A stretch of DNA of 64,000 nt from Cyclobacteriaceae bacterium. Lineage in GTDB: Bacteria > Bacteroidota > Bacteroidia > Cytophagales > Cyclobacteriaceae. The notes under the pieces were generated by a model. It did no database searches. It was not told where the DNA came from and saw only the letters and a program-made list of their open reading frames with translations. Below, one piece after another: positions 43,736-54,903 of this stretch. Positions within the stretch are counted from its first letter, which is position 1, and each line of letters opens with the position of its first letter. The stretch spans positions 1-64,000 of the forward strand of contig CATQIH010000021.1 in the NCBI GenBank assembly GCA_958296015.1, given 5' to 3'. The position numbers were made by a program, and so were the translations under genes.

Positions 43736-44869
43736 ATGGAAGATGGTGAGATTGATCTGGCTGATTTGTTCAGACAGGTCTGGGCAAGACGTAAAACAAT
43801 ACTGATCACTACAGTCATCACATTTTTATTAGGCATTTTTGTGGCTGTATTCAGTGCAGAAGAATACGAAGCCAGCATTGTGCTGATGCCTCAAACGAGT
43901 TCTTCTTCCAATAATATGGCTTCCGGGCTTCTGCGGCAATTTGGTGGTCTGGCAGGCTTAGGCGGTATGAATGCAAATGCTTCAGGCACTTTGAGTCCTG
44001 ATCTGTATCCTGAAATTACACAAAGCACTCCGTTTTACCTTCAAATGATCAATGAAGATGTATATTTTTCTACTTTGGATACGACGGTAACTTTTACGGA
44101 GTATTTCACTGAGATGCAGGGGGCAAGTGTGTTAGATTATGTTAAAACCTATACCATCGGCCTGCCCAAGTTGATTTTCAATACGCCTGCTAACCTGATC
44201 AACTCATTCAAAAACAAAGAAAAATCTAAGGTTGTCCTACCTGATACTACTGCTATTGACAGTATTTCTGCTAAATCAGATCAGGTACCTATCGTATTGA
44301 CGGGTCAACAGTTATCTGTGATTAACAGGCTCAAAAGCCGTATCACAACAACGATAGAAACCACAGGCATGGTTGAGGTGAGCGTAGAAATGCCCGACCC
44401 TATGGCAGCTGCCTACACTACTGAAATGGCTGTTAAGTATCTGACACAGTATATTCAGGAATATCGCACAGAAAAATCGCAGCAGGATCTGGCATTTGTA
44501 GAGAAGCAATATAAAGACAAGCAGGAGAAATATAACATAGCACAACAACGGTTAGCCCGATTTCAGGATCAGAACATGAATATTGTTACAGAAAGAGCAA
44601 GGATTGAGCAGGCACGGCTACAGACGGAATACACTTTAACTTCCAGTCTGTATCAAGGGTTAGCCCAACAATTGGAACAGGCAAAGATTAAAGTACAGGA
44701 AGAAACACCGGTATTTAAAGTGCTGGAACCTATTCAGGTACCTTTAAGTACTAGCAAACCCAACAGAGAGTTGATCATTGCGCTGTCTTTGTTTGCAGGG
44801 CTTTTTATAGGAAGCTTTATTGCTTTTATACAGATCATATACCTGAATATCAAAAACAAGATGTCATAA
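43736..44869 (+). CDS. Wzz-like polysaccharide chain-length/co-polymerase protein
   Basis: Inner-membrane protein of 377 residues with the Wzz layout: N-terminal [20 protein letters not shown], first span (about 21-41), a large periplasmic part with coiled-coil segments (about 245-310), and a second span (about 345-367) ending in a short basic tail. [20 protein letters not shown] is the typical Pro-rich block before the second span. It controls polymer length or gates export. No tyrosine kinase domain is attached. The frame is open for another ~38 codons upstream without ATG, GTG or TTG. Confidence 0.87.
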   Translation: MEDGEIDLADLFRQVWARRKTILITTVITFLLGIFVAVFSAEEYEASIVLMPQTSSSSNNMASGLLRQFGGLAGLGGMNANASGTLSPDLYPEITQSTPFYLQMINEDVYFSTLDTTVTFTEYFTEMQGASVLDYVKTYTIGLPKLIFNTPANLINSFKNKEKSKVVLPDTTAIDSISAKSDQVPIVLTGQQLSVINRLKSRITTTIETTGMVEVSVEMPDPMAAAYTTEMAVKYLTQYIQEYRTEKSQQDLAFVEKQYKDKQEKYNIAQQRLARFQDQNMNIVTERARIEQARLQTEYTLTSSLYQGLAQQLEQAKIKVQEETPVFKVLEPIQVPLSTSKPNRELIIALSLFAGLFIGSFIAFIQIIYLNIKNKMS

Positions 44870-44874
44870 AATCT

Positions 44875-46140
44875 ATGGAAGATATCTCACATAAGAAACT
44901 AGCCGTAATTGGTTTGGGGTATGTTGGGCTGCCGCTGGCGGTTGCTTTTGGCAAAAAGTACCAGGTGGTTGGGTTTGACATCAATGAGCAGAGAATCGCA
45001 CAGCTTAAAGCACATGCAGACAAAACAGAAGAAGTGAGCGCAGAAGAATTCCAGGAGGCAACAGGCTTTTCCTGCACCAACAACCTGGAAGACATCCGAG
45101 ACTGTCATATCTACATCATCACCGTTCCCACGCCCATCGACCGGTACAAAAAGCCCGACCTTACGCCCCTTTATAAAGCCAGCGAAACCGTAGGGAAGGT
45201 TTTGAAACGTGGTGATATTGTCATTTATGAGTCTACTGTATATCCTGGCTGCACAGAAGAAGACTGCGTACCCGTGCTGGAAAGGTTCAGCCATTTGACA
45301 TTCAACCAGGATTTCTACTGTGGCTACTCACCGGAAAGGATCAACCCGGGCGATAAAGAACATAGGGTACAGACTATTAAAAAAGTGACCAGCGGCAGCA
45401 CACTGGCAATAGCAGAAACGGTAGATCAACTGTACAGGTCTATCATCACGGCAGGCACGCACAAGGCATCTTCTATCAAAGTAGCAGAAGCTGCTAAGGT
45501 GATCGAGAATGCGCAGCGCGATGTCAACATTGCCTTTGTCAATGAATTGGCCCTGATCTTCGACCGCATGCAGATTGATACACGCGAAGTGCTGGAAGCT
45601 GCGGGTACCAAATGGAATTTTCTGCCCTTCATGCCTGGTCTGGTGGGCGGGCATTGCATTGGTGTAGACCCTTATTATCTTACCTACAAAGCCGAAAGCC
45701 TGGGTTATCATCCGGAGGTGATCTTATCAGGTAGGAGGATTAACGATAATATGGGTATATTTGTGGCCAATAAAGTAGTAAAGCTGCTTTCACACAAAGG
45801 GCATGCAATCAAAGGAGCTAAAGTGCTCATGCTTGGCATTACTTTTAAAGAAAACTGCCCGGATATTAGAAACAGCCGGGTGATTGATATTATTGACGAA
45901 CTCAAAGGATTTGGCGTAGAAGTCGCTGTATATGACCCACATGCCAGTATGGAAGAGGTAAAACATGAATACGGAATAGATTTGCTGGACAAGCCCGGCA
46001 AAGACTATGATGGCATCGTGCTGGCTGTGGGCCACAAGGCTTTCAGAAAGCTTGACTTGAATAACCTGAAAAGCGAACATACCATTGTGTATGATGTAAA
46101 AGGTTTTTATGATCGGAGTCTTGTGGATGGCAAACTATGA
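44875..46140 (+). CDS. UDP-sugar 6-dehydrogenase (WbpO/TviB type)
   Basis: NAD-dependent four-electron dehydrogenase (421 aa) that oxidises C6 of a UDP-HexNAc to the uronic acid. Rossmann motif [14 protein letters not shown], catalytic Cys261 in [16 protein letters not shown], and [16 protein letters not shown] in the C-terminal UDP-binding domain. The CIGVDPYYL form is that of UDP-GlcNAc/GalNAc dehydrogenases rather than UDP-glucose dehydrogenase. It supplies an acidic sugar to the locus and is followed by an epimerase that may act on its product. Confidence 0.9.
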   Translation: MEDISHKKLAVIGLGYVGLPLAVAFGKKYQVVGFDINEQRIAQLKAHADKTEEVSAEEFQEATGFSCTNNLEDIRDCHIYIITVPTPIDRYKKPDLTPLYKASETVGKVLKRGDIVIYESTVYPGCTEEDCVPVLERFSHLTFNQDFYCGYSPERINPGDKEHRVQTIKKVTSGSTLAIAETVDQLYRSIITAGTHKASSIKVAEAAKVIENAQRDVNIAFVNELALIFDRMQIDTREVLEAAGTKWNFLPFMPGLVGGHCIGVDPYYLTYKAESLGYHPEVILSGRRINDNMGIFVANKVVKLLSHKGHAIKGAKVLMLGITFKENCPDIRNSRVIDIIDELKGFGVEVAVYDPHASMEEVKHEYGIDLLDKPGKDYDGIVLAVGHKAFRKLDLNNLKSEHTIVYDVKGFYDRSLVDGKL

Positions 46141-46184
46141 TCGTCAGGCACAGCATATTGTGATAAGTAAATCAACGAAGATTA

Positions 46185-47210
46185 ATGGCAGAAAATAAAC
46201 AAGTATTGGTTACGGGGGCCGCCGGATTCATTGGCTTTCATTTAATCAACAAGCTATGTCAGGCAGGTTACGTTGTGGCAGGCATCGACAACCTGAATGA
46301 CTATTATGACCCTGAACTAAAAAAAGCCAGGCTGGCTATACTCAATGATTTGTCAGCCTTTTCTTTTTACCAGATAGATCTGCTGGAGAAAGAAAAGCTT
46401 GATGCTTTATTCAAAGAAAACAACTTTCAGTATGTCGTGAACCTGGCAGCCCAGGCCGGCGTGCGTTATTCCATACAAAACCCTTACGCTTATATAGATG
46501 CCAATATTACTGGTTTTCTGAATATCCTGGAAGCCTGTCGGCATCATCCGGTGGAGCATCTGGTCTATGCTTCTTCCAGCTCGGTATATGGAGGCAACAC
46601 ACAAATGCCATTCTCTACGCACCACAACGTAGACCATCCGGTGTCGTTATATGCAGCCACCAAGAAGTCTAACGAGCTGATGGCACATACTTACTCTCAT
46701 CTGTATGGTATTCCCACCACAGGCTTGCGTTTCTTCACAGTGTATGGCCCGTATGGCAGACCTGATATGGCCCTTTTTCTGTTCACCAAAGCCATTCTGG
46801 AAGACAAGCCTATCGATGTGTTCAACAACGGAGAAATGAAGCGGGACTTCACGTATGTGGAAGATATTGCAGAAGGTGTAGCACGACTGTTGCCAAAGGC
46901 AGCAACGGCTTCTGATGATTGGGACAGCGATCATCCTGACCCTGCCACCAGCAAGGCTCCTTATAAGATATACAATATTGGCAATAACAACCCGGTGCAA
47001 TTGCTGCATTTTATAGAAGTGCTGGAAGGCCACCTGGGCAAAAAAGCGCAGAAGAACTTGATGCCTTTGCAGGATGGCGACGTACCTGCCACCTATGCAG
47101 ATGTAGATGATCTGATGCAGGATGTGGGTTTTAAGCCGAATACAAGTATTGAAGAAGGCATTGGCAAGTTTGTAGATTGGTACAAAGCATATTACAAGAT
47201 TGAGGCATGA
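46185..47210 (+). CDS. UDP-uronate 4-epimerase-like SDR
   Basis: Extended short-chain dehydrogenase (341 aa): [14 protein letters not shown] nucleotide loop, [14 protein letters not shown], and the [13 protein letters not shown] Tyr/Lys active site. The pattern [15 protein letters not shown] is typical of UDP-glucuronate 4-epimerases (CapI/Gla type). With the preceding dehydrogenase it likely makes a galacto-configured uronic acid nucleotide. Its stop overlaps the permease gene (ATGA). Confidence 0.88.
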   Translation: MAENKQVLVTGAAGFIGFHLINKLCQAGYVVAGIDNLNDYYDPELKKARLAILNDLSAFSFYQIDLLEKEKLDALFKENNFQYVVNLAAQAGVRYSIQNPYAYIDANITGFLNILEACRHHPVEHLVYASSSSVYGGNTQMPFSTHHNVDHPVSLYAATKKSNELMAHTYSHLYGIPTTGLRFFTVYGPYGRPDMALFLFTKAILEDKPIDVFNNGEMKRDFTYVEDIAEGVARLLPKAATASDDWDSDHPDPATSKAPYKIYNIGNNNPVQLLHFIEVLEGHLGKKAQKNLMPLQDGDVPATYADVDDLMQDVGFKPNTSIEEGIGKFVDWYKAYYKIEA

Positions 47211-48034
47211 GTAAAGTCGTTATAGATGCTAACAAAAACTGGTACTCACTGGACATCAAAGAGTTGTTTGGTTATAAAGACCTCTTTTACACATTAGCTT
47301 ACCGGGATTTCAAAGTAAAGTACGCTCAGACTTTTTTAGGTCTGATCTGGGCTTTTATTCAGCCTGCCCTTACCCTGCTGGTCTTTGGTATGTTGTTTAA
47401 CAAAGGACTACAGGTAGATACCGGCGATGTTCCATATTTACTATTTGCTTCCTGTGGGTTGGCTGCATGGACGTATTTCTCTTCCGTCATGGGCGAGGCC
47501 GGAAACTCTATTATCGGTGCGCAGAACATGGTGCAAAAGATCTACTTTCCCCGTTTGGTGATCCCGCTCTCCAAAGCACTGGTTGGGCTGATTGATTTTG
47601 GTGTTACACTACTCATCATTTTTGCATTGATGATAGCTTATCAATATCCTCCGTCACCCAACATCGTGTTTTTTCCATTTTTCATATTGGCTGCTATGTT
47701 GTCAGCCTTGGGTGTGGGTGTATGGTTGAGTGCGCTCACCATCAGGTACCGGGATTTCCAGCAAATTGTTCCTTTCCTAATCAGGTTTGGTATGTTTGTC
47801 ACACCTGTAGCCTATCCTGCCGAAGTGGTGGTCAACCGTCTGCCAGAGTGGGCAACGTTGCTGTACTATATGAATCCTATTGCCGGAGTAATAGAAGGGT
47901 TTCGCTGGAGCCTTTTGGGAGGAAATCCACCTAATGTGTATTCGTACATATCTTTTATAGTGGTAATTTTGTTGTTTGTAAGTTCGCTTTTTTATTTTAA
48001 AAAAGTAGAAAGAACAATTGCAGATATTGTATAA
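47207..48034 (+). CDS. wzm: ABC-2 polysaccharide exporter permease (Wzm-like)
   Basis: Inner-membrane subunit of 275 residues with about six spans. The N-terminal amphipathic [20 protein letters not shown] and [20 protein letters not shown] are diagnostic for Wzm/KpsM-type permeases that move lipid-linked polymer across the inner membrane. [17 protein letters not shown] near the end is also typical. It pairs with the ATPase 17 bp downstream. Confidence 0.93.
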   Translation: MSKVVIDANKNWYSLDIKELFGYKDLFYTLAYRDFKVKYAQTFLGLIWAFIQPALTLLVFGMLFNKGLQVDTGDVPYLLFASCGLAAWTYFSSVMGEAGNSIIGAQNMVQKIYFPRLVIPLSKALVGLIDFGVTLLIIFALMIAYQYPPSPNIVFFPFFILAAMLSALGVGVWLSALTIRYRDFQQIVPFLIRFGMFVTPVAYPAEVVVNRLPEWATLLYYMNPIAGVIEGFRWSLLGGNPPNVYSYISFIVVILLFVSSLFYFKKVERTIADIV

Positions 48035-48051
48035 GTAATGATTAAACGATT

Positions 48052-49293
48052 ATGTCGGACATAGCAGTTCGTGTGGATAATATATCAAAAAAGTACACCA
48101 TTGGTAATACCTCAAGCGGAAGCCTAAAAGAGACTATTGCAGGGCTTTTTAGCAAAACCCAACAGGGCAAAACAGAAGAGTTCTGGGCATTAGAAGATAT
48201 ATCTTTTGATGTAAAAAGAGGGGAAGCTATTGGGATTGTTGGTAAAAATGGAGCAGGTAAAAGCACTTTGCTTAAAGTACTTTCCCGTATCACTGAGCCT
48301 ACCACCGGCAGGATAGAGATTGATGGAAGAATATCCTCTCTGTTAGAAGTAGGCACAGGTTTTCATCAGGAGCTGACCGGCCGCGAGAACGTGTTTTTGA
48401 ATGGCACTATTCTGGGCATGAAGCGTGCTGAAGTGAGGGCTAAATTTGATGAAATTGTTGAGTTTAGTGGTATTGGAAAGTTTTTGGATACACCCGTCAA
48501 GCGCTATTCTTCGGGTATGAAAGTACGGCTGGCTTTTGCCGTAGCCGCTCACCTGGAACCTGAAATATTAATTATCGATGAGGTGCTGGCGGTGGGTGAT
48601 GCTGAATTTCAGAAAAAATGCCTGGGTAAAATGGAAGACGTAACCGGGCAAGGGCGTACCGTGCTCTTTGTAAGTCACAATATGAGTGCCGTAAAGCAGC
48701 TTTGCTCCAAAGGAATCTTGTTGAGACAAGGCAGGATCGTGGATAAAGGGGGAATCAACAAAGTCATTGATACCTATTTGAGTAGCGACCAGCAGGAAAA
48801 CAAGGGTGGCATTGTTCACTTTGAGCCAGATGCTTCGAAGAACTTTCAAGTGTTAAAGGCGCAACTGGTGGATGATAGGTCTATTCAGAGATACACATTT
48901 GAATGTGAAGAAGAAGTTACGCTGGCATTACAATGTAAACTCACTGACAAGATTCCGGGCTTGTATGGATATCTAACCGTTAAAGATAAAAGTGATAATC
49001 TGCTCATTGAATCAGACACCTTCGATTATTTACCCAATTTGCTAGAGTCTCTTCCAACAGGTATCAGCAATATTCATATAAAAATTCCTTCCAGAACCTT
49101 AGCTCCGGGGCAGTATTACATATACCTCAACTTCTCGAGCCAGCAAAATACAGCAGGCTTTCATGTAGATTCACCAGGAAATATATTATCTTTTGATGTG
49201 ATAGACACCTACACCATGAGGGGCAACAACAGGCGATCCTTTCTGGGAACCACACTGAAGTGGGAAACAGTAGATGCTGAGATAACTTTATAG
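48052..49293 (+). CDS. wzt: ABC exporter ATPase with C-terminal cargo-binding domain (Wzt-like)
   Basis: Cytoplasmic ATPase of 413 residues. The nucleotide-binding domain (about 1-245) has Walker A GKNGAGKSTLLK, signature YSSGMKVRLAFAVA and Walker B ILIIDEVLAVGD. The remaining ~165 residues form a beta-rich Wzt C-terminal domain, which in characterised systems recognises the modified end of the polymer. This suggests the exported chain carries a specific terminal residue, perhaps added by the methyltransferase or acyltransferase downstream. Confidence 0.93.
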   Translation: MSDIAVRVDNISKKYTIGNTSSGSLKETIAGLFSKTQQGKTEEFWALEDISFDVKRGEAIGIVGKNGAGKSTLLKVLSRITEPTTGRIEIDGRISSLLEVGTGFHQELTGRENVFLNGTILGMKRAEVRAKFDEIVEFSGIGKFLDTPVKRYSSGMKVRLAFAVAAHLEPEILIIDEVLAVGDAEFQKKCLGKMEDVTGQGRTVLFVSHNMSAVKQLCSKGILLRQGRIVDKGGINKVIDTYLSSDQQENKGGIVHFEPDASKNFQVLKAQLVDDRSIQRYTFECEEEVTLALQCKLTDKIPGLYGYLTVKDKSDNLLIESDTFDYLPNLLESLPTGISNIHIKIPSRTLAPGQYYIYLNFSSQQNTAGFHVDSPGNILSFDVIDTYTMRGNNRRSFLGTTLKWETVDAEITL

Positions 49294-49321
49294 AACTTAT
49301 TTGTAAATTTCTTGAAACCAC

Positions 49322-50338
49322 ATGCTCAACCATAAATCAATCCTTATCACTGGCGGCACAGGCTCATTCGGCAAAAAGTTTGTCGGCACTGTGCTACAGC
49401 AATATCCTGATGTTAAAAGACTGGTTATTTTCTCCAGAGATGAACTTAAGCAATTTGAGATGTCACAGGAATTTCCTGCTTCGGTACATAAAGGGTTGCG
49501 CTATTTCATAGGGGATGTCAGGGATGCAGAACGCTTGAAGCGGGCCTGCGAAGGTATAGATATCATCGTGCATGCTGCAGCACTCAAACAGGTGCCTACT
49601 GCTGAATACAATCCTACTGAATGCATCAAAACCAATGTGCTAGGTGCAGAAAATGTGATCAATGCCGCTTTAGATTGCAACGTAAAACAGGTGGTGGCAC
49701 TTTCTACCGACAAAGCAGCTGCACCTATCAACCTGTATGGTGCTACCAAACTGTGCTCCGATAAACTTTTTGTGGCTGCCAACAACAGTAAAGGCAGCAG
49801 AAACCTGAAATTTTCTGTAGTGCGCTATGGTAACGTGATGGGTTCAAGAGGGTCGGTAATTCCTTTCTTTATGAAGAAGCGCAAAGACGGTGTGTTGCCT
49901 ATTACGCATGAGCAGATGACGCGCTTCAACATTACCCTGGAGGAAGGCGTAAATATGGTATTGTGGGCTTTGGAAAACATGTGGGGTGGCGAAATTTTCG
50001 TTCCCAAGATTCCTTCTTACCGTATCATGGAACTGGCCGAGGCCATTGCCCCGAATTGCAAAACAGAAGTGGTGGGTATCAGACCAGGAGAAAAAGTACA
50101 CGAGGAGATGATCACCGAGGCTGACTCCCTCACTACTTACGATCTGGGGAAATATTATGCCATTCTGCCACAGCGCACTGTATGGGCTTTGAATGATTTC
50201 GTTCAGCATTTCTCAGCAAACCTTACTACGGAAGGATTCAAGTACAACTCCGGAACCAACACCGAATGGCTTTCTGTTGAACAGATAAGAGACCTGATCA
50301 AAAAGTATGTAGACCCTCATTTTGCTATCAATTCATGA
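49322..50338 (+). CDS. pseB: UDP-GlcNAc 4,6-dehydratase (PseB-like)
   Basis: SDR enzyme of 338 residues resembling PseB (inverting 4,6-dehydratase/5-epimerase): ITGGTGSFGKKFVGTVLQ nucleotide loop, ALKQVPTAEYNPTECIKTNV and LYGATKLCSDKLF catalytic Tyr/Lys region, RYGNVMGSRGSVIPFF. The product would be a UDP-4-keto-6-deoxy-HexNAc. Overlaps the aminotransferase (ATGA), matching the PseB-PseC order. Confidence 0.9.
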   Translation: MLNHKSILITGGTGSFGKKFVGTVLQQYPDVKRLVIFSRDELKQFEMSQEFPASVHKGLRYFIGDVRDAERLKRACEGIDIIVHAAALKQVPTAEYNPTECIKTNVLGAENVINAALDCNVKQVVALSTDKAAAPINLYGATKLCSDKLFVAANNSKGSRNLKFSVVRYGNVMGSRGSVIPFFMKKRKDGVLPITHEQMTRFNITLEEGVNMVLWALENMWGGEIFVPKIPSYRIMELAEAIAPNCKTEVVGIRPGEKVHEEMITEADSLTTYDLGKYYAILPQRTVWALNDFVQHFSANLTTEGFKYNSGTNTEWLSVEQIRDLIKKYVDPHFAINS

Positions 50339-51534
50339 AACCAATACCATACGGTAAACAGTCCATCACCGAAGAAGACATTCTCGCAGTTACAGAAACG
50401 CTGAAGTCGGATTTCCTAACGCAAGGTCCCAAAATCCAGGAGTTTGAAGAGGCTTTTGCTACCTATGTGGGTAGCCGGTATGCTGTGGCAGTGGCCAATG
50501 GTACGGCGGCACTTCATCTCTGTGCGCTGGCTTTGGATGTAAAACCAGGCGACAAAGTGATCACCACACCTATCACTTTTGCCGCTTCAGCCAACTGTAT
50601 ACGCTATTGCGGAGGAGAGGCTGTGTTTGCCGATATTGATGCCCAGACTTATCTGCTGGATATCAATCAGGTAAGAAATATGCTGCAAGCCTCTCCTATA
50701 GGTACTTATGCTGGTATTGTTGCCGTAGACTTTGCCGGGCAGCCTGTTGATATGGAAGCATTCCGGCAACTGGCAGATGAGTATGGCTTGTGGATTGTGG
50801 AAGATGCCGCTCATGCGCCCGGTGGTTTTTTTGTAGACAGCCACGGAAAAGAACAATGGTGTGGCAATGGAAACTTTGCTGATCTGGCTATTTTTTCTTT
50901 TCATCCGGTCAAGCACATTGCTGCCGGAGAAGGCGGAATGATCACCACAAATAGTGAGGCACTGTACAAAAAGTTGATGACGTTGCGAACACATGGCATC
51001 ACCCGCGATGCGGCTTTGTTTCAGAACAGTACAGACATCGCTGGGGGTGCGTCTGATGCAGACGAGCCATATCCGAGCTGGTACATGGAAATGCAGACGT
51101 TAGGCTACAACTACCGCATCACAGATTTTCAGGCTGCATTGGGCCTGAGTCAGTTGCAAAGGGCAGATACCAACCTGGCTACTCGTAGAGCCATTGCCCT
51201 CAAATATGATGAAGCCTTCCGCGACCATCCTCATATCCATAGCCAGCTCAACGAAATGCAAGATCATCCATCCGGGCATGCTTATCACTTATACGTTATT
51301 CAAGCTGATGACCGCTTAGACTTTTACAATTATCTTCGGCAGCATGATATTATTGCACAGGTACACTACATCCCTGTGCATCTGATGCCCTATTATCAGC
51401 AACAGGGCTGGCACCCCGGTGACCTGCCGGTGGCAGAGCAATATTACAAAAGATGCCTGAGCCTGCCCATGTATCCCAGCCTCACGGAGGAAGAACAGGA
51501 TTATGTGATACAGACTATCAAACGTTATTTTTAG
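50335..51534 (+). CDS. pseC: UDP-4-keto sugar aminotransferase (PseC-like)
   Basis: PLP-dependent DegT/DnrJ/EryC1-type enzyme of 399 residues: starts PYGKQSITEEDILAVTETL, has VANGTAALHLCALAL, DAAHAPGGFF and the lysine in FHPVKHIAAGEGGM (Lys193). It aminates C4 of the PseB product. The later pseudaminic acid genes (pseH, pseG, pseI) are not in the window, so the locus may use the 4-amino-4,6-dideoxy sugar itself. It ends the higher-GC part of the locus. Confidence 0.9.
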   Translation: MKPIPYGKQSITEEDILAVTETLKSDFLTQGPKIQEFEEAFATYVGSRYAVAVANGTAALHLCALALDVKPGDKVITTPITFAASANCIRYCGGEAVFADIDAQTYLLDINQVRNMLQASPIGTYAGIVAVDFAGQPVDMEAFRQLADEYGLWIVEDAAHAPGGFFVDSHGKEQWCGNGNFADLAIFSFHPVKHIAAGEGGMITTNSEALYKKLMTLRTHGITRDAALFQNSTDIAGGASDADEPYPSWYMEMQTLGYNYRITDFQAALGLSQLQRADTNLATRRAIALKYDEAFRDHPHIHSQLNEMQDHPSGHAYHLYVIQADDRLDFYNYLRQHDIIAQVHYIPVHLMPYYQQQGWHPGDLPVAEQYYKRCLSLPMYPSLTEEEQDYVIQTIKRYF

Positions 51535-51622
51535 CTAGATTATATCTGTTGTTACAATGTGATTCCTACTCACCCAAGCATTTGTAACTGCTAGTTATTT
51601 GAAAAACCTAAACAATTAAATT

Positions 51623-53086
51623 GTGAGCAGCCAAAGTTTAATGAACTGGTTCAATGAGATTGAATCAAGATATCCGGTAGATAAGTGGAAGGTAAATGGT
51701 GTGCATATATGGCCTTTGATTCGTGTGCGTATAGGATTCTGGTTAAGAAAACAAAGTTTTCTTCTTCAAGTTTCGCCTAAAGCTCTGAAAAAACCAAAGG
51801 TAAAGCTTGCGAAGAAAATCTATCTAGGCGTAACTTCTATGTTGTGGCTAATACTATATTATATACGTACGCCAAAAAAAAGATATTTGTTTATAGGTGC
51901 TTTTTCGCACCGTGAAAGCATTAATCAGATTTACTTTAACAAATTTTTCGATCCAATCATAGAGAATATTGTTTGCCCTGACAGACATGTGGCCGTTTGG
52001 GAATACGACGCTTATTTTAAGGAGAAAAAGTATCAGCATCGTCAATATATTATACCCTTAGAAAATTTAGTTATACCATTTACCTATTTACTGAGTTTAA
52101 TCAAAGTGACAACCCCGCAGAGAAGGACCAGCATATTACCGGAATTTGATACATTTGTACAGGAAATCAAACAGCACCCATCATTCAAAGACTTTGATGA
52201 AGCTTTTGAAGACATATTTAATAACACTGATATCATCAAATACTTTTCTGTTTTTTATGAAGTGCTTCTCAGAAAATTAAAGCCAAAGCTGGTTCTGATG
52301 CTTTGCTATTATAGCTTTGATATGTATCCAATTATATTTGCTTGCAAAAAGCTGGGGATTCCCTGTGCAGATTTTCAGCATGGCCCGCAGGGAGAACTAC
52401 ATTTTGCCTATAGCCGCTGGCGTAATATACCAGAAGGAGGCTTTAACATTTTGCCTAAGTATTTTCTCACTTGGAATGAAACTTCTGCCGAATCTTTCAA
52501 TGAAAGAGTTCAACACAATCAGTTTCATCAAGGTGTTTGTTTCGGTCATCCTTGGGTAGACTACTGGCGGAATAGAAAAGAGGAGGCTACTTATAAACAA
52601 AGAAAAAGAAGAATTCTCTTTTCTCTACAGCCTATAGGTGACCTGTTGACAGAAGATGAGATTGCCATGATAAGAACTACCCAGGAACGTTACCAATGGC
52701 TGATACGACTGCATCCCAGACAGCTATTCCAGCAACAAGCGGTAGAAGTGCTAATTCAGAAAAACGGACTAAAAGTAGTACTTAACGAAGCTACTTTTCA
52801 GCCCTTGCCTTCCATATTGGCGCAGGTAGATATACATTGTACCCGCAGTTCCGGCACTACAATAGAGGCTGCTATGTATGAGGTTCCCACTCTTTTACTA
52901 GACCCAATAGGTGTTTCCTATTATCCTGAAGAAGTTGCAAATGGAATCGCCTATCAACCTAATACTTTTGATAAGGAAGGGTTCATCAACGGTTTAGAAG
53001 TATTGGAGCAAAAGAAAAGAAAAGCTCATCAGCAAAAAGTGTCATATAGTTGTAAATACCAGGAAATACTGGACAGCCTTTCATGA
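51623..53086 (+). CDS. Large unclassified glycosyltransferase-like protein
   Basis: 487 residues with a GTG start. N-terminal ~90 residues hold a hydrophobic helix ([14 protein letters not shown]). The C-terminal half resembles GT-B retaining enzymes of capsule or polysialyl-type families: [39 protein letters not shown], and [20 protein letters not shown] near the end. No exact family is recognised. The next gene overlaps its stop (ATGA). First gene of the AT-rich section. Confidence 0.7.
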   Translation: MSSQSLMNWFNEIESRYPVDKWKVNGVHIWPLIRVRIGFWLRKQSFLLQVSPKALKKPKVKLAKKIYLGVTSMLWLILYYIRTPKKRYLFIGAFSHRESINQIYFNKFFDPIIENIVCPDRHVAVWEYDAYFKEKKYQHRQYIIPLENLVIPFTYLLSLIKVTTPQRRTSILPEFDTFVQEIKQHPSFKDFDEAFEDIFNNTDIIKYFSVFYEVLLRKLKPKLVLMLCYYSFDMYPIIFACKKLGIPCADFQHGPQGELHFAYSRWRNIPEGGFNILPKYFLTWNETSAESFNERVQHNQFHQGVCFGHPWVDYWRNRKEEATYKQRKRRILFSLQPIGDLLTEDEIAMIRTTQERYQWLIRLHPRQLFQQQAVEVLIQKNGLKVVLNEATFQPLPSILAQVDIHCTRSSGTTIEAAMYEVPTLLLDPIGVSYYPEEVANGIAYQPNTFDKEGFINGLEVLEQKKRKAHQQKVSYSCKYQEILDSLS

Positions 53087-53898
53087 ACACACTAAAGGAA
53101 TTGATTAAGAGGATAGGAGCATATTTATTCTCAAAAGCAGATTTATGGAGCAAAATCAGGTTTATAAAAAAGCTTGAAGCGGGCAGTTTTATACATTCAA
53201 CAGTGAGTGCCCAAGGAGTAGAAATGAATGGGAATATAAAAGTTGATGAAAATGTTAAGCTATCTAATACTTATATGAAAGGCAATATATGTATAGAAGG
53301 CAATGCTCTTGTCAATGAAAGCACTTTAACAGGTAATATCAACATAGGAGCGTATGCCAGATTAATGGGTCCCTTGACTATCAGTGGGTCATCCAAAGTG
53401 ACAATTGGAAGAAATACGTCTTTGAATGGGCCTAATTTTGATATATATGCACAACTTAATGAAGTGCACATAGGTAATTTTTGCTCTATAGCCCGTAATA
53501 CTTCGTTTCAGGAGTTCAATCATTTCTATCAAAGAGCAACTTCCTATTTTATACATCAGCATGTTTTTGAAGATTCTGTCGATAAAGATATTTACTCAAA
53601 AGGAGACATTAGGGTTGGGCATGATGTATGGATTGGCGCGGGCTGTATTATTCTTTCTGGAGCTAACATCGGAACGGGAGCCGTTATCGCAGCAAATTCT
53701 GTAGTGGCAAAAGACATTCCACCTTATGCTATAGTGGGCGGAAATATAGCTAAAGTAATAAAATATCGTTTCACAAAAGACATCATAGATACACTACTAT
53801 CTATAGAATGGTGGCATTGGTCACATGAGCAGTTAAGCAAAAATAAACATTTGTTTGAAGGTGAACTGACAATAGATAAGTTAAGAACTGTTTATTAA
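53083..53898 (+). CDS. Hexapeptide-repeat acyltransferase
   Basis: 271 residues with left-handed beta-helix repeats in two sets (about 45-130 and 150-220): [35 protein letters not shown], then [20 protein letters not shown] with [20 protein letters not shown], the classic ending of xenobiotic/sugar O-acetyltransferases. It likely acetylates a sugar of the polymer. Overlaps the upstream glycosyltransferase gene. Confidence 0.87.
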   Translation: MNTLKELIKRIGAYLFSKADLWSKIRFIKKLEAGSFIHSTVSAQGVEMNGNIKVDENVKLSNTYMKGNICIEGNALVNESTLTGNINIGAYARLMGPLTISGSSKVTIGRNTSLNGPNFDIYAQLNEVHIGNFCSIARNTSFQEFNHFYQRATSYFIHQHVFEDSVDKDIYSKGDIRVGHDVWIGAGCIILSGANIGTGAVIAANSVVAKDIPPYAIVGGNIAKVIKYRFTKDIIDTLLSIEWWHWSHEQLSKNKHLFEGELTIDKLRTVY

Positions 53899-53931
53899 AT
53901 CACATATTTACCACACTTTATAGATTGTATT

Positions 53932-54876
53932 TTGAAAAAGGGAACTTATAATAATAAAATTATTGCAAAAAAAGATATTTTAGTTTCTGTTATCATCCCC
54001 AATTACAATAGAACTACCCAATTAAAGCGTGCTGTTCAGAGTGTGTTAGATCAAACATTAGAAGCGTTCGAGATTTATATTGTGGATGACAAATCTGAAA
54101 TAGATCCCACCCTAGTGATACAAGGTTTTAAAGATGATAGAATTCATATTATAAAACTACCTGAAAAGAAAAATGCAGCCTACGCCAGAAATGTTGGTAT
54201 TACAAATGCACAGGGGAAGTACATTGCTTTTCTCGATTCGGATGATGCCTATCTACCAAATCATTTTGAAAAGAGAATCAAATTATTAGAGAATTCTAAA
54301 TACGATGGAACTTACGGATCTATTATTAAAATGAAAAAAGATAATCAGGAAGCATGCATTTCGTACCAAGTTGGAGAAAACGATTCTATGCTCGAGTATC
54401 TTTTGAGTGGACGTTTAAGAGCATGCACACCATCGTTGTTTTTAAAAATTGAACCAACAAAAAATATTTTATTTGATGAGGCATTATTTCAGCACCAGGA
54501 TTATGATTTTAATATAAGGTTTCACCGCCGATACAAATTATTATGCGATCCGGATCCATCAGTGTTAGTATATTACGATGATGAAAACAAAATGAGCAAT
54601 ACTATCAATCACTCTTCATGTCTTTCATTTATTGATAAATACGAACACACAATTAGTAAGAAGATCTATCATAACTATCTTTTTCAACGTTTAAAGGAAG
54701 AAAAAGTGAAAAATGGAAAAACAGCCTTTTATCATGAATACAGGAAAAGACTATTGTCAGGAAAATTTAGAGTCAAAAATTATATAAGGCTATTAACACA
54801 AAAATACTATTTGGTATATGCTATGGTGCGATTGTACGACTTTGTTTTCAAAGTAATTAAACCCTCACAACAGTAA
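53932..54876 (+). CDS. Family 2 glycosyltransferase
   Basis: 314 residues, GT-A fold: VSVIIPNYNRTTQLKRAVQS, then IYIVDDKSEID, and the DxD-type FLDSDDAYLPNHF. Inverting enzymes of this family add a sugar to a lipid-linked chain on the cytoplasmic face. Start is TTG (LKKGTYNNK); an ATG is not available before the conserved block. Donor sugar cannot be predicted. Confidence 0.86.
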   Translation: MKKGTYNNKIIAKKDILVSVIIPNYNRTTQLKRAVQSVLDQTLEAFEIYIVDDKSEIDPTLVIQGFKDDRIHIIKLPEKKNAAYARNVGITNAQGKYIAFLDSDDAYLPNHFEKRIKLLENSKYDGTYGSIIKMKKDNQEACISYQVGENDSMLEYLLSGRLRACTPSLFLKIEPTKNILFDEALFQHQDYDFNIRFHRRYKLLCDPDPSVLVYYDDENKMSNTINHSSCLSFIDKYEHTISKKIYHNYLFQRLKEEKVKNGKTAFYHEYRKRLLSGKFRVKNYIRLLTQKYYLVYAMVRLYDFVFKVIKPSQQ

Positions 54877-54903
54877 GTATTTTTATACTAAAACCAACTT
54901 AGT

